Part shown: positions 1-10,637 of the stretch, one piece after another | Position numbering within the stretch: position 1 is the first letter of the stretch | Layout: the number at the start of each line of letters is the position of its first letter | Program-made: the position numbers and the translations under genes | Source of the DNA: Paralithodes platypus | Lineage: Eukaryota > Arthropoda > Malacostraca > Decapoda > Lithodidae | Assembly: GCA_032716605.1 (NCBI GenBank) | Contig: CM064492.1 | Span: 52,242,844-52,306,843, forward strand | Reading direction: 5' to 3' | Length of the DNA stretch: 64,000 nucleotides | Notes under the pieces: model-generated | What the model was told of the DNA's origin: nothing | What the model saw: the letters and a program-made list of their open reading frames with translations, nothing else | The model's database searches: none

Positions 1-66
1 TTCTGGCTCCCAAGACCGTGTTCAGATTAGCAAGATCTTTTTGGCGAAGAAGGTAAGATAGATCAG

Positions 67-391
67 TTAAGGGGAGGTATTTAGTTTGTTCCCTAGAACT
101 CCATCAAGCTTAAAATTACACCCCCTTGAGTCCCTTTCAAGATAAATTTGTAAATTTTTCGGTAGAAAAATGTCCCGGCCGAAGGCCAGTTCCTCTTAAA
201 TTACAGGCTCGCTATCGCTCGCCAGGATAAAATCGGCATCTGAATGGCACGAAAGGTCTTAAATGGGGTGAAAGTTCTTAAAATCGCTAAACTAATGGGG
301 CAAACGTTTTATAATATCAAAAGCAATGGAGCTAAACATGAGGGAGAAAGGGGTCAAGACAAAAATCCCTCAAGTGGAAATCTCCCCTTAA
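67..391. mobile_element. TTAA-flanked MITE, family C (about 325 bp)
   Basis: Bounded by TTAA at both ends, with inverted ends starting TTAAGGGGAG. It carries the family hallmarks: the short hairpin CCGGCC-GAA-GGCCAG region near 177-190 and the GCTCGCTATCGCTCGCCAGG block near 207-226. TTAA target duplications are typical of piggyBac (also Kolobok) elements; no coding capacity, so it would depend on a transposase supplied elsewhere. At least ten full or partial relatives occur in this window. Confidence 0.75.
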
Positions 392-684
392 TACATTACA
401 ACATGACAGCCGTATGTTAGCCCAGATGCTACTTAGGATTTTATTCAGCTTAGGTGGAATCGCCTGTTGTCTAGAGCTTAAAAGGCGAATCGGTACAACA
501 TAAAATCCGTATGTTATTCCAAATGCTACCTATGACTGTATTCAGCTTAATAGGAATCGCCTGTTTTCTAGAGCTTAAAAGGCGAATTGGTGGAAATTAT
601 AAACTAGAGCTTGTGGGATCCAATCTTTTGTTTTAGAAATACATAGGCATGAATGTTTGGTCAACTTATTTACAATGACTGTAG

Positions 685-1053
685 TTAAGGGGGTAGTGCT
701 TTTGTTTTGGTCTATATATTCATTTATTTTTTTATTTTTTTTAGTTTTCTCGTTAGACATCCATCAAACTTATAAAAAACACCCCCTAGACCCCCTTTCA
801 AGATAAATGTGTACATGTTTCGGTAGAAAAATGGCCCAGCCGAAGGCTGGTTACTTCTAAAATTACAGGCTCGCTATCGCTCGCCAGAACAAAATATCAA
901 CACCTAAGTGACACGAAAAGTCATAATATTGAAAAAAATGCGAAAGGTCTCAAAATCGCCAAACTAACGGAACGAACGCCTTATAATCTCAAAACTAGTA
1001 TACTAAACATGAGGGAGAAGGGGGTCCCGAAAAAGCGACTACCTCCCCCTTAA
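685..1053. mobile_element. TTAA-flanked MITE, family C (369 bp)
   Basis: A well-preserved family C copy. It opens TTAAGGGGGTAGTGCTTTTG and closes with the inverted counterpart GCGACTACCTCCCCCTTAA, so the terminal inverted repeat and TTAA target site are both visible. The interior has the CCCAGCCGAAGGCTGG hairpin and the GCTCGCTATCGCTCGCC block. Non-coding. Confidence 0.8.
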
Positions 1054-1534
1054 ACTTATTAGTTAGGCTAATATACAGTATAGTTTACAATATATATACT
1101 CGTTTTATTTAGCTAGACTATATTTGTCTTGCTTTAACGTGCAGCAGTCTATTTCATCCAACACCCAATTACTAGGCTTTATATATGACGTCAATCATAT
1201 TATCCTTATATTCCTGTAGTTGTTAATGCTAGCTGTGTTCCTGCAGCTGCATGCATGGTGAGGCAAGCAATTTCAACAGCGGGAGCACATTTGCATTTCC
1301 CGTTGTCAGTAAATTTGCATAAATCAAGGCGAATATCTGCTCCATAATAGAAATGAATAAATGCATGACATTCGATGGGGTCTCTGAACGGTAAGCTTCT
1401 GTGTTAGAGTACTGCATTCATCTAGTTATATTTGTTCATCGTTATCGTGGAAAATGTAACTAGATTTCAATTGACCTCTACAGTAATAATAAATGGCTTT
1501 ATCATTAGATTTTATGAGACTCATAAAATATGAC
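1054..1534. other. Non-coding stretch, nothing recognised
   Basis: AT-rich sequence between two MITEs. The reading frames here are short and show no recognisable domain. I see no RNA gene or repeat boundary. Confidence 0.5.
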
Positions 1535-1730
1535 TTGAACCTTTGAGGATCATTATTCTGGCTATCATTAGACGATTGTATACAGCTTAGGAAGGCTCTG
1601 TGGGAAAAAAATTGGTAAAGACTATCTCATTTAACCCCTTGACTCCATATAACTTTTTAATATAAATATAGTCTTCTAATACTAGCCAAAATGAACTGCC
1701 AAAACGCGTCATAATCCTCAAGGGGATAAG
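1535..1730. mobile_element. Degenerate TTAA-type MITE, family B2 (about 200 bp)
   Basis: Near-palindromic family B2 copy: left end CCTTTGAGGAT, right end ACGCGTCATAATCCTCAAGG, with the paired internal blocks for TTAGACGATT and CTAATACTAG. The flanking TTAA has decayed on both sides (TTGA and ATAA). Non-coding. Confidence 0.6.
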
Positions 1731-1889
1731 GTAATATAGAACTAATACATAACTTCATAACTAAGGACTTAATACACTAAGCATTAAGAAACCATCACTC
1801 TAGGATGCAATGTGTTTATATATTTATATATTTAGGAACCAATACAATATGCATTAATGAACCTTTACAGTTCACACTAAGCTTAAACA

Positions 1890-2245
1890 AAAATAATATG
1901 TATAGTTGGCTTTAATGAAACGATACAGTAGGCTTTAAGTAAATATTATACTAGGCTTTAAGGATCCGATACAGTAGGCTTTAAGGAACCGATATATTAG
2001 GCTTTAAGGAACCGATATAGTAGGCTTCAAGGAACCCGATACAGTAGGCTTTAAGGAACTATTACACTAGACTTTAAGGAACCTATACAGTAGGCTTTAA
2101 GGAACCGATACCATAGCTTCTAAGGAACTATTACACTAGGCTTTAAAGAACCGATACAGTTTGCTTTAACGAACCATTGGACTATGCTACAAGAAACTAC
2201 GATATTACGCTCGGCTTTTAGGAACCGATACAGGAGGAAATACAC
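1890..2245. repeat. Minisatellite, about 23-bp unit
   Basis: About a dozen imperfect tandem copies of a unit close to TAGGCTTTAAGGAACCGATA plus CAG. Variants substitute ATTACACT for GATACAG. No coding function seen. Confidence 0.8.
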
Positions 2246-3157
2246 AGGGTTTTACATTGGAATGTCGTTGTTTACACCTATTTTCTGGTTGCTCAGTCTT
2301 CACATGTCCCTTGCCCTTGAAATCGGTACATACAGTATATGGGGCAATATTCTTGTTATATAAGGTAAACATAACAATTTCATTCATATTGTTGCTCTCC
2401 GCTGACCCCGAATATCCGCACAGGGGTCTTACGCCTCCCAACACCCTCCCCTTCATTTATCTGGTTAAGGACTTTACACACAAATTATGATGATTGATAA
2501 ACAGCAATTGAGGCTGAACCGTTTTAAACCCTAAAATTTAACTAACCATTATCTTGCAAATGCATTCACGGAATGAATGTACTTTGAATACTGCTGTCAG
2601 TGGATACTAGTGACTCAAATCAGCTGTTTTGACAGCTCAGCCCAATCGGCCGAAACCAAAAATGGTCACGGAGTAAACTGACCACAGATCAAAATGACCC
2701 ATCACATTCCGGTAATTGACTACTTGCGAGTTTCATTCTATAAGGAAGATGGGGCTGTAGACATCGATAATTAGCAGAATAACCAGTTATAATGCGGTTT
2801 TAGTAAATTTATATATACACAAACCCAAATTCAACATACTATTTATCCATCAAAAACCTACATAATTACTGTATTTGTATTAAATATCGAAGTTTACCGG
2901 CCGAACTTCCTTAATTCTTATAGCCTGAAACTTGCAAATGGTTAATTGGCCCTACAGTAGACAAGAACGACAACCAATCAAAGGGGTCACTCGGGCCAAA
3001 CCGACAGGATTGATTTGATTGTCCAAATGTCTGTTTACTGAACACCACAGACCAACTCGTTGTCGGACGGAAACAGCTGCAATAAATATAATGGTCACAA
3101 ACATAAACGGCCAAAAGCTAGGATGGCCAATCAAATTATACGGCTCAGCCTCTATTA
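2246..3157. other. Non-coding stretch, nothing recognised
   Basis: Reading frames of 60-83 codons on both strands show no domain or homology that I recognise. No clear repeat ends found. Confidence 0.45.
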
Positions 3158-3353
3158 ACTCCTATGAAGATTTTGATACGTTCAACAAGCTATTCTGGCT
3201 ATCATTGGACGTTGTTTTATACAGCTTAGGATGAAACTGTGGGAAATAAGTGTAAACACTATTCTTAACCATCCATATACCCTTCCCAATCTGAATAAAA
3301 TTGTCTTATAATAGCCATAAAATAGAAAATAAATGCGTCCTCATATCCTGAGT
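3158..3353. mobile_element. Degenerate MITE, family B2
   Basis: Shares with the 1.5-kb copy the blocks CTATTCTGGCTATCATTGGA, TACAGCTTAGGA and AAATGCGTCCTCATATCCT. Ends are decayed and no TTAA survives. Confidence 0.5.
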
Positions 3354-3740
3354 GTTATCTTACTTATTACGAAGCTTACACCATAGGAAACATTAACACA
3401 ACTATACAAATCGATAAAACAGCCATTTTAGAAACTGCACATTGATCAGAAAACAGATTTAAGAAATACGTTCTAAAGAAATTAGTTCCTCTTCAATGAA
3501 TATTTTTAACCATTTTGCCAACTTTTCGAAGCTTACATTAGCAAATATATTAGTAACGCTTAGCGCGAAGTATGCCATTCGACGGCTATTAATACAAAGA
3601 TGGCGGTATTCTACCAATAGAGGACGTCGCTTCACACAGAGGGAGACGAGGACACTTAAAAATGCATTCTGGTCTCGTCTTTGCGCCCCTCACTACCTGT
3701 CTGGGGAAATGGAACTGTCGAGGCCACCAGGGAGGAAGGA

Positions 3741-4284
<544 letters not shown>

Positions 4285-4692
4285 AGAAAGAGAGAGAGAG
4301 AGAGGACTAGAGCAGAGAACAGAGGTAGTGTATACAAGTTTGAATTACATTATATAAATAACATTGCAGAATAAACAAATGTATTAAAACACTTCATTAT
4401 TGTGAGATGATAAGAGAACGTGAAAAAAACACAGTATTATTTAAATCGCCGAGCAAAAAAAAATATATTCTTTTTACCACTCCCCGAAATGAGACCAGCG
4501 AGAGAGAGAGAGAGAGCCGTATTCTTGCCAACAGCGGAAAGAGGACGAGAAAGGGAAAGAATGCGACGCTAGGTGAAGGCATATCAGAAATGGCAGGTTT
4601 TGGCTGAAATGAAGAAAATACGACGTGCGTGACGCAACATTTATGTAAGGGTAAAGTTGAAAAAAATATGTGGAAATAGATTGATACAAATA

Positions 4693-4696
<4 letters not shown>

Positions 4697-4755
<59 letters not shown>
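4697..4755. repeat. (TA)n microsatellite
   Basis: About 58 bp of alternating TA. Confidence 0.95.
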
Positions 4756-5210
4756 TGTACATATATAGTGTCGATAGATAAATAAGACACATCATTATAT
4801 ATGATTATGTATTGGCAAACAAATGGTAACGGACGCAGTAATGCCGACTGCACAATTATACAAATATTCGTGTATCACTGAAATGTTTTCATTTGTTATT
4901 AAAAGTAGTGTAGAACTATAATTTCATATATATTTCGCTATTAATTTTAATTGCATACTCTGTCATGATATTTGACGAATGAAAGATGCATTACACTTGA
5001 ATGTTGCAATGTAAGGGGATGCCAAATGCTGGAAACATAATACGATCAGAGATTTCAATTGCATATTTACACATTTAGCTTTGTCACTACCGACGCTCAC
5101 ATTTTAAGCTTTTTAGAAAAAAAATGTATAGGGTAAATAATTGATATGTTCATGTCTAGTAATGTCAAGGGTATATTTGAATCACTAGTTATACATTGTA
5201 GAAGATTAGT
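4756..5210. other. Non-coding stretch, nothing recognised
   Basis: AT-rich; no frame of note and no repeat boundaries seen. Confidence 0.45.
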
Positions 5211-5585
5211 TTAAGGGGGGTGACCTGCTTTTTGTTCTCTCCTTTCTCTCTTTCTCTGGGTTGTATCCATTCGGCCCCATTCAGCCTACTTTTTTCAAAG
5301 CGTTTATCCCCATCCGGGTGTCTGTTTCTTCGTAGCGAGCGATAGCGAGCCAGCATTGTATGAAGAAATCCGGCGAGACATGTTTCTATCGACAAATTTA
5401 AAAATTTAGCCTGCTTTCAAACACATTTTTAAAACCATGCTGTCTCGCTACCGCTTGCCAGGAAAACAACGAAACCTGGATGTGGATAAACGTCTTAAAA
5501 CAGTAGGCTAAATGGAGCCGAATGGATACAACCCAGAGAGAGAGGGAGAGAGAGAAAATAATAACGACGAGGTGGGCCCCCTTAA
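5211..5585. mobile_element. TTAA-flanked MITE, family C2 (375 bp)
   Basis: Starts TTAAGGGGGGTGACCTGC and ends GGTGGGCCCCCTTAA. The interior holds GCGAGCGATAGCGAGCCAGC and an opposed copy, so it is a divergent relative of family C; the closest copy in the window is 43284-43669. Confidence 0.75.
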
Positions 5586-5606
5586 TGAACAAATTAATGT
5601 TATACC

Positions 5607-5709
5607 TTAACCCTTTCAAGATACAATCATGCATTACTTTTCTATTTTCTGGCTATTATTAGATTGTTTTATTTAGATTAGGAATGGTATACGGAAGTGA
5701 AGGGGTTAA
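5607..5709. mobile_element. Half-copy of MITE family B2
   Basis: Begins TTAACCCTTTCAAGATACAA, carries the TTCTGGCTATTATTAGATTG block, then stops at a GGGGTTAA in the element centre. Only one arm is present. Confidence 0.55.
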
Positions 5710-5723
5710 TCGAGATAGTTTTG

Positions 5724-6160
5724 CTAGCTGTGCGCTGTATTAACCCTCTCACGTTCTTGACGCAATTTTGAGCCTATTAGGGATACTTTAAAGCGTTTGT
5801 TACCATCAGGGGTATTTAGAAACCTTTAGTTTAGTTACTTCAACCTCTGCAGTTGTCTTTGAGTTAGCTGTGGGCAGAAAACTAATTTTGGAGAGGTAAT
5901 TAAAAGAGTGAGAGAACTCTATTTAGTATTGCTAAGCTGGCAACCTCTGAGTCATATGGTCGTGAGAGGGTTAATGTCTGTCAGATGTTGAATAAGGTGT
6001 GTAAAGATAGGAACATGTTTGTATATCTCACTCGAAACGATGAATTAATGTTTTGATAGTGCTGATACCAATTATTGATCGAAATATACTTGATGCTGCG
6101 ACATCACTTATGTGGTCGACTGTACCAGCTACGGTTGTAATTGATTGTACGCTTAATAGA
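5724..6160. repeat. Older interspersed repeat carrying a MITE insertion
   Basis: Once the MITE at 5740-5974 is removed, the sequence matches 38693-38880 for about 190 bp (shared blocks include TGTCTGTCAGATG, GGAACATGTTT and TCGAAATATACTT). The 38.7-kb copy has an uninterrupted TTAA at the equivalent point. Confidence 0.8.
5740..5974. mobile_element. TTAA-flanked MITE, family D (235 bp)
   Basis: Ends are inverted: TTAACCCTCTCACG on the left and CGTGAGAGGGTTAA on the right. The paralogous repeat at 38693-38880 has the empty site CTCTATTAATGTCTG, so the insertion duplicated TTAA precisely. Non-coding. Confidence 0.9.
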
Positions 6161-6822
6161 GATCGTGGATATAAATACTTTGGGTCGTTTTTTCTGATCC
6201 CCCTTCGTCCTCCTGTTGAGCCCCATTAGTTTTAAGATTTTATGGCGTTCGACTCATTTGTACAAATAAATAAAACAAAAACAATAAGAAATAATACATA
6301 CAAATACAAATACTAATTCTAATACTAATACTACTACTACTAATAATAATAACAATAATTATACAACAAATAATAAGAAGATGATGAAGAAGAGTAGAAG
6401 GAAAAGAAGAAAGAAGAGGAAGAAAGAAGAACAATGAAGAAGAAACAAGAAAAAGAACATACTAACAATTCTTCCATGTAAAATATATAATAAAAGAGAA
6501 CCCAAATATAATGGTACAAATCACTTAATTGAGAGAGTGATGATAAAAAGTGATCAACAATATATTAAAACAGATTATGAAGAGCTTAACGAAGGGAGTG
6601 GGTGCATATATTATCATAACTCGGAAATTAATCGTTGTTGCGTTTATGAAAAAGAACATTTTTCAATACACTCATTTTCAGTCGTTTCTGGCAATCAACG
6701 TTCTCAGCTCTAAAAAGAAACGCATTTGGTAATTGATATAAATGAGTTAAAGATCGTAGCGACGATCATAAATAGTGTATCAATAATATTACGTACAAAC
6801 TGATATAGTGTTGGTTCTTGCT
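6161..6822. other. Non-coding; partial MITE C and A-rich simple sequence
   Basis: 6188-6245 resembles one end of family C (CCTGTTGAGCCCCATTAGTT). 6290-6460 is low-complexity AAT/AAG-rich sequence. No gene seen. Confidence 0.5.
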
Positions 6823-7036
6823 TAACCCCTTTTGTACCGGCGACGTCTTAATCATTTTAATCTAGCTTTATTTAGATGATTTTGTGCAGTTTAAGAAAGA
6901 TCTATGGTAGTAAAAAGGGTTAAGTGAGATAGTTTGAAGCCTGTTAATTGCTGGATGCCCTTTTTAAACTGAATACAATAGTCTAATAGTAACAAGAATA
7001 AAATTAAAGAGACGTCGCCAGTACAGAAGGGGTTAA
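6823..7036. mobile_element. TTAA-flanked MITE, family B (214 bp)
   Basis: Opens TTAACCCCTTTTGTACCGGC and closes CGCCAGTACAGAAGGGGTTAA, so the two arms are inverted copies nearly to the centre. Both TTAA sites are intact. The family recurs at least six more times. Confidence 0.85.
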
Positions 7037-7686
7037 TGTAAAAAGTTGTTCGCATGGATTTCCTCTTTTCCTACGATTAATTGCCTCCAATGGCATGTGA
7101 CTCACCACAGGTTTGCATCGCTGTCATATTTGTCTATAGATATTTTGGTAAAAATCTAGAATACTGTAGCTAGCTTTAGAGTTGTTTTTGATTTACCGAA
7201 AAATAACTGGTGTTTTTGTATATTTTCTAGAAGAATATTAAATACTGTAGGTAGCGCCAACGAACTTGACAATAATCTTGATCCATGACCTCTCTGTAAC
7301 TCAAAAGGGCTTAGAGCAAACTGGCTGTAAATATCCACACCTATTTTCTAGTGGACTCTTCCCAAATGACAGACACGTCAGCCCTATTGCTTTCATTCAT
7401 TTCGAGTTATAAGAAGTAAAGAGGTCAAAATTATTGTCAAGTTCGCTGGCGCTACCTATAGTAAAAACAGTTATACTGATGATTTGGACAGTTAGCCCAT
7501 CGATCTTTTTAGGCCAAATAGGTCGTTAAAGCATATAGATACATCATTGCTATATATGTCATTAAGAGCTGAAATCTATTATATGGGAGAACAAAATCAA
7601 ACGCTAAAATACGCACCACAGCTAGTAGTGCAATCTTAATGGATGATGGCAAAGTAAAATATATATTAAGATTAATTCGCATAGGT
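7037..7686. other. Non-coding, with a short inverted repeat
   Basis: TACTGTAGGTAGCGCCAACG at 7242-7261 has an inverted relative near 7438-7462 (GTTCGCTGGCGCTACCTATA), together with the shared TTGACAATAAT. It may be a small decayed hairpin element. No coding potential recognised. Confidence 0.4.
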
Positions 7687-8172
7687 TTAACACTCAACGA
7701 GTGGCCTAGGCGGTAACTTCTACTACCTGCCAAGCAGGTGGTTTTACCCTAAACGAGCTTATTTCCGTGCACTTTTTCATGCATAAACAAGAGCCAGAGC
7801 GTAATACAATTATGTATCCCTGAAAGGGCGATAATTGAGCTTTCCAATGACACCAGAACCATCCTTCTACGACCACGCGTTCTCTTGCAACGATCGTGCA
7901 ACCGAAGGGCAAAATCGCTAAAATACAGTAATTTCCTTACATAATTCCCTGTGTAGCGAGTTAGTGAGTGTGGATGTGTGTGGAGGGGACGTCAGTTGCC
8001 GCGCGGGACCCGTGCCGAACGGTCAGAGCCGACCTATGCTCCTCCCACCGCTCGTCTCTCTCTCAGAGCCGATAATGTGCTCAAAATTGCATGCGACTAT
8101 AGCCGGGCGCCGCCACATAGTCCTTTGGTTCTCTTGTCCGACTATAGCCGGGCGCCGCTCTTTAGGGGTTAA
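7687..8172 (-). mobile_element. TTAA-flanked MITE, family A (486 bp), inverted copy
   Basis: TTAA at 7687-7690 and 8169-8172. Read on the minus strand it starts TTAACCCCTAAAGAGCGGCG and ends CCTAGGCCACTCGTTGAGTG plus TTAA. The copy at 14987-15467 is its closest relative; 21691-22178 and 37861-38347 are a second subfamily. CCC-type ends at TTAA fit piggyBac-like non-autonomous elements. Confidence 0.85.
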
Positions 8173-8662
8173 ACTTTTGGAAATTAATGGGTAATAAATA
8201 CGATGATTTATTATTTTAACTTACATCCGCCACACTCATGTTATTGTTGTGAACCTCTCGGCCCTCTCACTGCCAATCGTTGTCTGAGTAAGGGATCTCC
8301 CATAATACTGTGATTTTTGCATGTTACCCAACCAGAGGGGTGTGGGGGCAGCAGCCCACACCCATAATACTAGGATATGTTAAGTAAGGTTGTTAAGGTT
8401 AGGCTATTGTCTTTTTTTACACTTTTAACCTCTCATTTTCCCTGAACTTCATAGCCCTCCCCTCTAGTGGGGGTGGGGGGCGTGGTTTTTAGATTGTTGG
8501 ATCATGGGTAAATACTCATTTCAGCTCCTCTTCAGTATAAAACAACACTATATCTGAAGGAAAAATAAAAACAAACAAAATAAAACTTACCGAAATTACT
8601 GTCGGTCCAGAAAGTCAGGTTTACCGTAAAAACCTACAAATCGGTAATATACAGCGCCATTC

Positions 8663-8663
<1 letters not shown>
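8173..8663. other. Non-coding, possible decayed inverted repeat
   Basis: CCTCTCATTTTCCCTGAACT near 8430 has an inverted relative near 8752-8770, flanking the homopolymer tracts. It could be the arms of a MITE, but no target duplication is clear. Confidence 0.35.
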
Positions 8664-8698
<35 letters not shown>

Positions 8699-8704
8699 AC
8701 CCCC

Positions 8705-8736
<32 letters not shown>
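8664..8736. repeat. Poly-C followed by poly-A tract
   Basis: About 35 C, one A, 6 C, then about 31 A. Length is liable to sequencing or assembly error. Confidence 0.9.
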
Positions 8737-8738
<2 letters not shown>

Positions 8739-10156
8739 GTGGAGGGCTTTGAAGTCAGGGAAAATGAGGGATCAAGACGTTTAATGAGTGAATATGGGTA
8801 AAACAACATTGCCCAGACCTATAATAATAGTACATAAATACTCGAGCCAAGTTTTGTCCTTACGAGATGTAATAAAGGCATAAAATACGATCATTGCGGG
8901 TCGATCCACACTCGAATGTTTCCTGTTCCTCGGCGTAAACACACCACTTCAGGCGGACCGCTAGATATACCTAAAACTACCCAAACATAACGTTGGTCAA
9001 TTGATTTACCCAAAAATAAGCAAGTCGCACGAATTCGAGGCACTATTTGGCTCGGATTTTCGTATGTTTCAAGGGGGCTTAATTACAGATCCCGATGGAT
9101 ACACGATGGGTTGAGGGTGCCCTCACCCCCCCCCCCCCCCCAATGGCCTTATTGTAATCATAATCTTTGTTACTAGTAGGGGGAATTACCAAGAGTGAGA
9201 TATGATAATCAAATATACATCCCGCACGCGAGTTGGTATGATCGGACCACTGTACACCGGAACCGGCCAGGTAGTCAACAAACCTGGGAGACAAAAACAT
9301 GAAGTGGCGGATTTATCAAGGCGCCTCTAACACGAAGTATTGTGCACATATTTGTAGGTAATGGACTAGTGCCAAGGATGTACAGTGTATTTCACGGGTA
9401 GGAGTAACGGAAATTGCATTCAAAGCGAAAATATGGAGGTGATAAATCGGGACCAACAGTTCTAGACTAGTACGGATAATATTATTTTGGTTTTCATCAT
9501 ATTCCTCCCTCCTTTACCCTCGCAGTCTACGATGATGCTATTACTATTGTTTATGGCTGTTGTTAGATGTATCCCTTCAGGTTAGGAGGGGCCTCTAGGA
9601 TCAAATGGTTTCCAAACTATCTCAAATGGTCCTTTAACCCTTTCACTGCTGGCAACGTACTAGTACATCTTATGTAAAAAACATGCTTACTGTGGGCGAT
9701 GTATCTATACATTTTGATGTTACCGGCTGACTTGACAGTAGCCAGCCACTTGGCTTGTTGCTAAATGCTTCCATAAACTTCGAACATTCCCTCCCATACT
9801 AATATCAGTCTGCTACAAACATCGGTGGTGAGATGGTCTTTGTCCAAGAAAGAGGTGTTTTAGAAGCCGAAATTCAAGAAAAACAGTCCAATTTCTACAT
9901 GTATTTGTGACAGCTATATAGATGGTACGAATGTAAAGTTCACTTCATGTTACAGGCAATACCTCATACTGTCACATAAACACAACAATTGATGATGTAG
10001 CAGTATATTTCATAGAGTTTTCGCAAGTGTACAGACCCATGCCGTGACTAGACTGAAAATCGTGGAAGTATGGGATGTGCGCGCACGTCTGTTTTGTCTG
10101 TGATTGGCTCATTGAAGGGGCGTGATGATGTAATGATTCGTGATTGGTTCTTTTGA
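8737..10156. other. Non-coding stretch, little recognised
   Basis: Holds a short C run (about 9127-9141), a decayed half-copy of MITE B2 (about 9525-9648) and a lone TTAACCCTTTCACTGC end at 9647. No coding domain seen in any frame. Confidence 0.45.
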
Positions 10157-10164
10157 GGTTGTAC

Positions 10165-10190
10165 CATAGACCCCTTTATATAAGGACTGG
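10165..10190 (+). repeat. Left terminal inverted repeat of P-like element
   Basis: Begins CATAGACCCCTTTATATAAG. Inverted partner at 13564-13589 with three mismatches, all transitions. The target duplication lies directly outside. Confidence 0.95.
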
Positions 10191-10476
10191 AAACGAGCAC
10201 TCTCGGAGTTTGAAACTTGGGTCCATTGCTTAAAAGCAGTATCATGAAAGCAGTGGTCTCTCCGACTTTCTTAAACACAAAAATATGTACACAAACACAA
10301 CTTTACATATAAATGCATGTAATTTCACACGCAATCGTCCATATCCCCGCCATATTGGCGACATAATGTCTCGCCAGAAAACGAACAGCCCAGGACGATG
10401 CCAGACGCCAGTCACCCACGAGACACGTTAGAGGCAACACATTTTTGTTCTGTTGTTCGTTATCTCTCAGCTTATT

Positions 10477-10632
10477 GTAAGTAATTTTCTTATAAATACT
10501 TACCAGTCACAAAAGGATCTGTGTTAACAACTTATTTAGCTGATAAATATTAGAATTGAGCTGATGTCAACGGGTTGCTTTGATATGTACTGATAACCAT
10601 TTTACAACTATTCTTGTTTTTTTGCTTTACAG
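10477..10632 (+). other. Predicted 5' intron of the P-like transposase gene
   Basis: A consensus donor, GTAAGT at 10477-10482, and a pyrimidine-rich acceptor ending TTTGCTTTACAG at 10632 flank a stop-rich stretch. Splicing would put a non-coding first exon (from about 10240) directly before GAACA and the ATG at 10638. This is prediction only. Confidence 0.5.
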
Positions 10633-10637
10633 GAACA

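Noticed and set aside
7964..8194. Two overlapping small frames of 64-76 codons
   Set aside because: They lie inside a family A MITE and are not kept in the other three copies.
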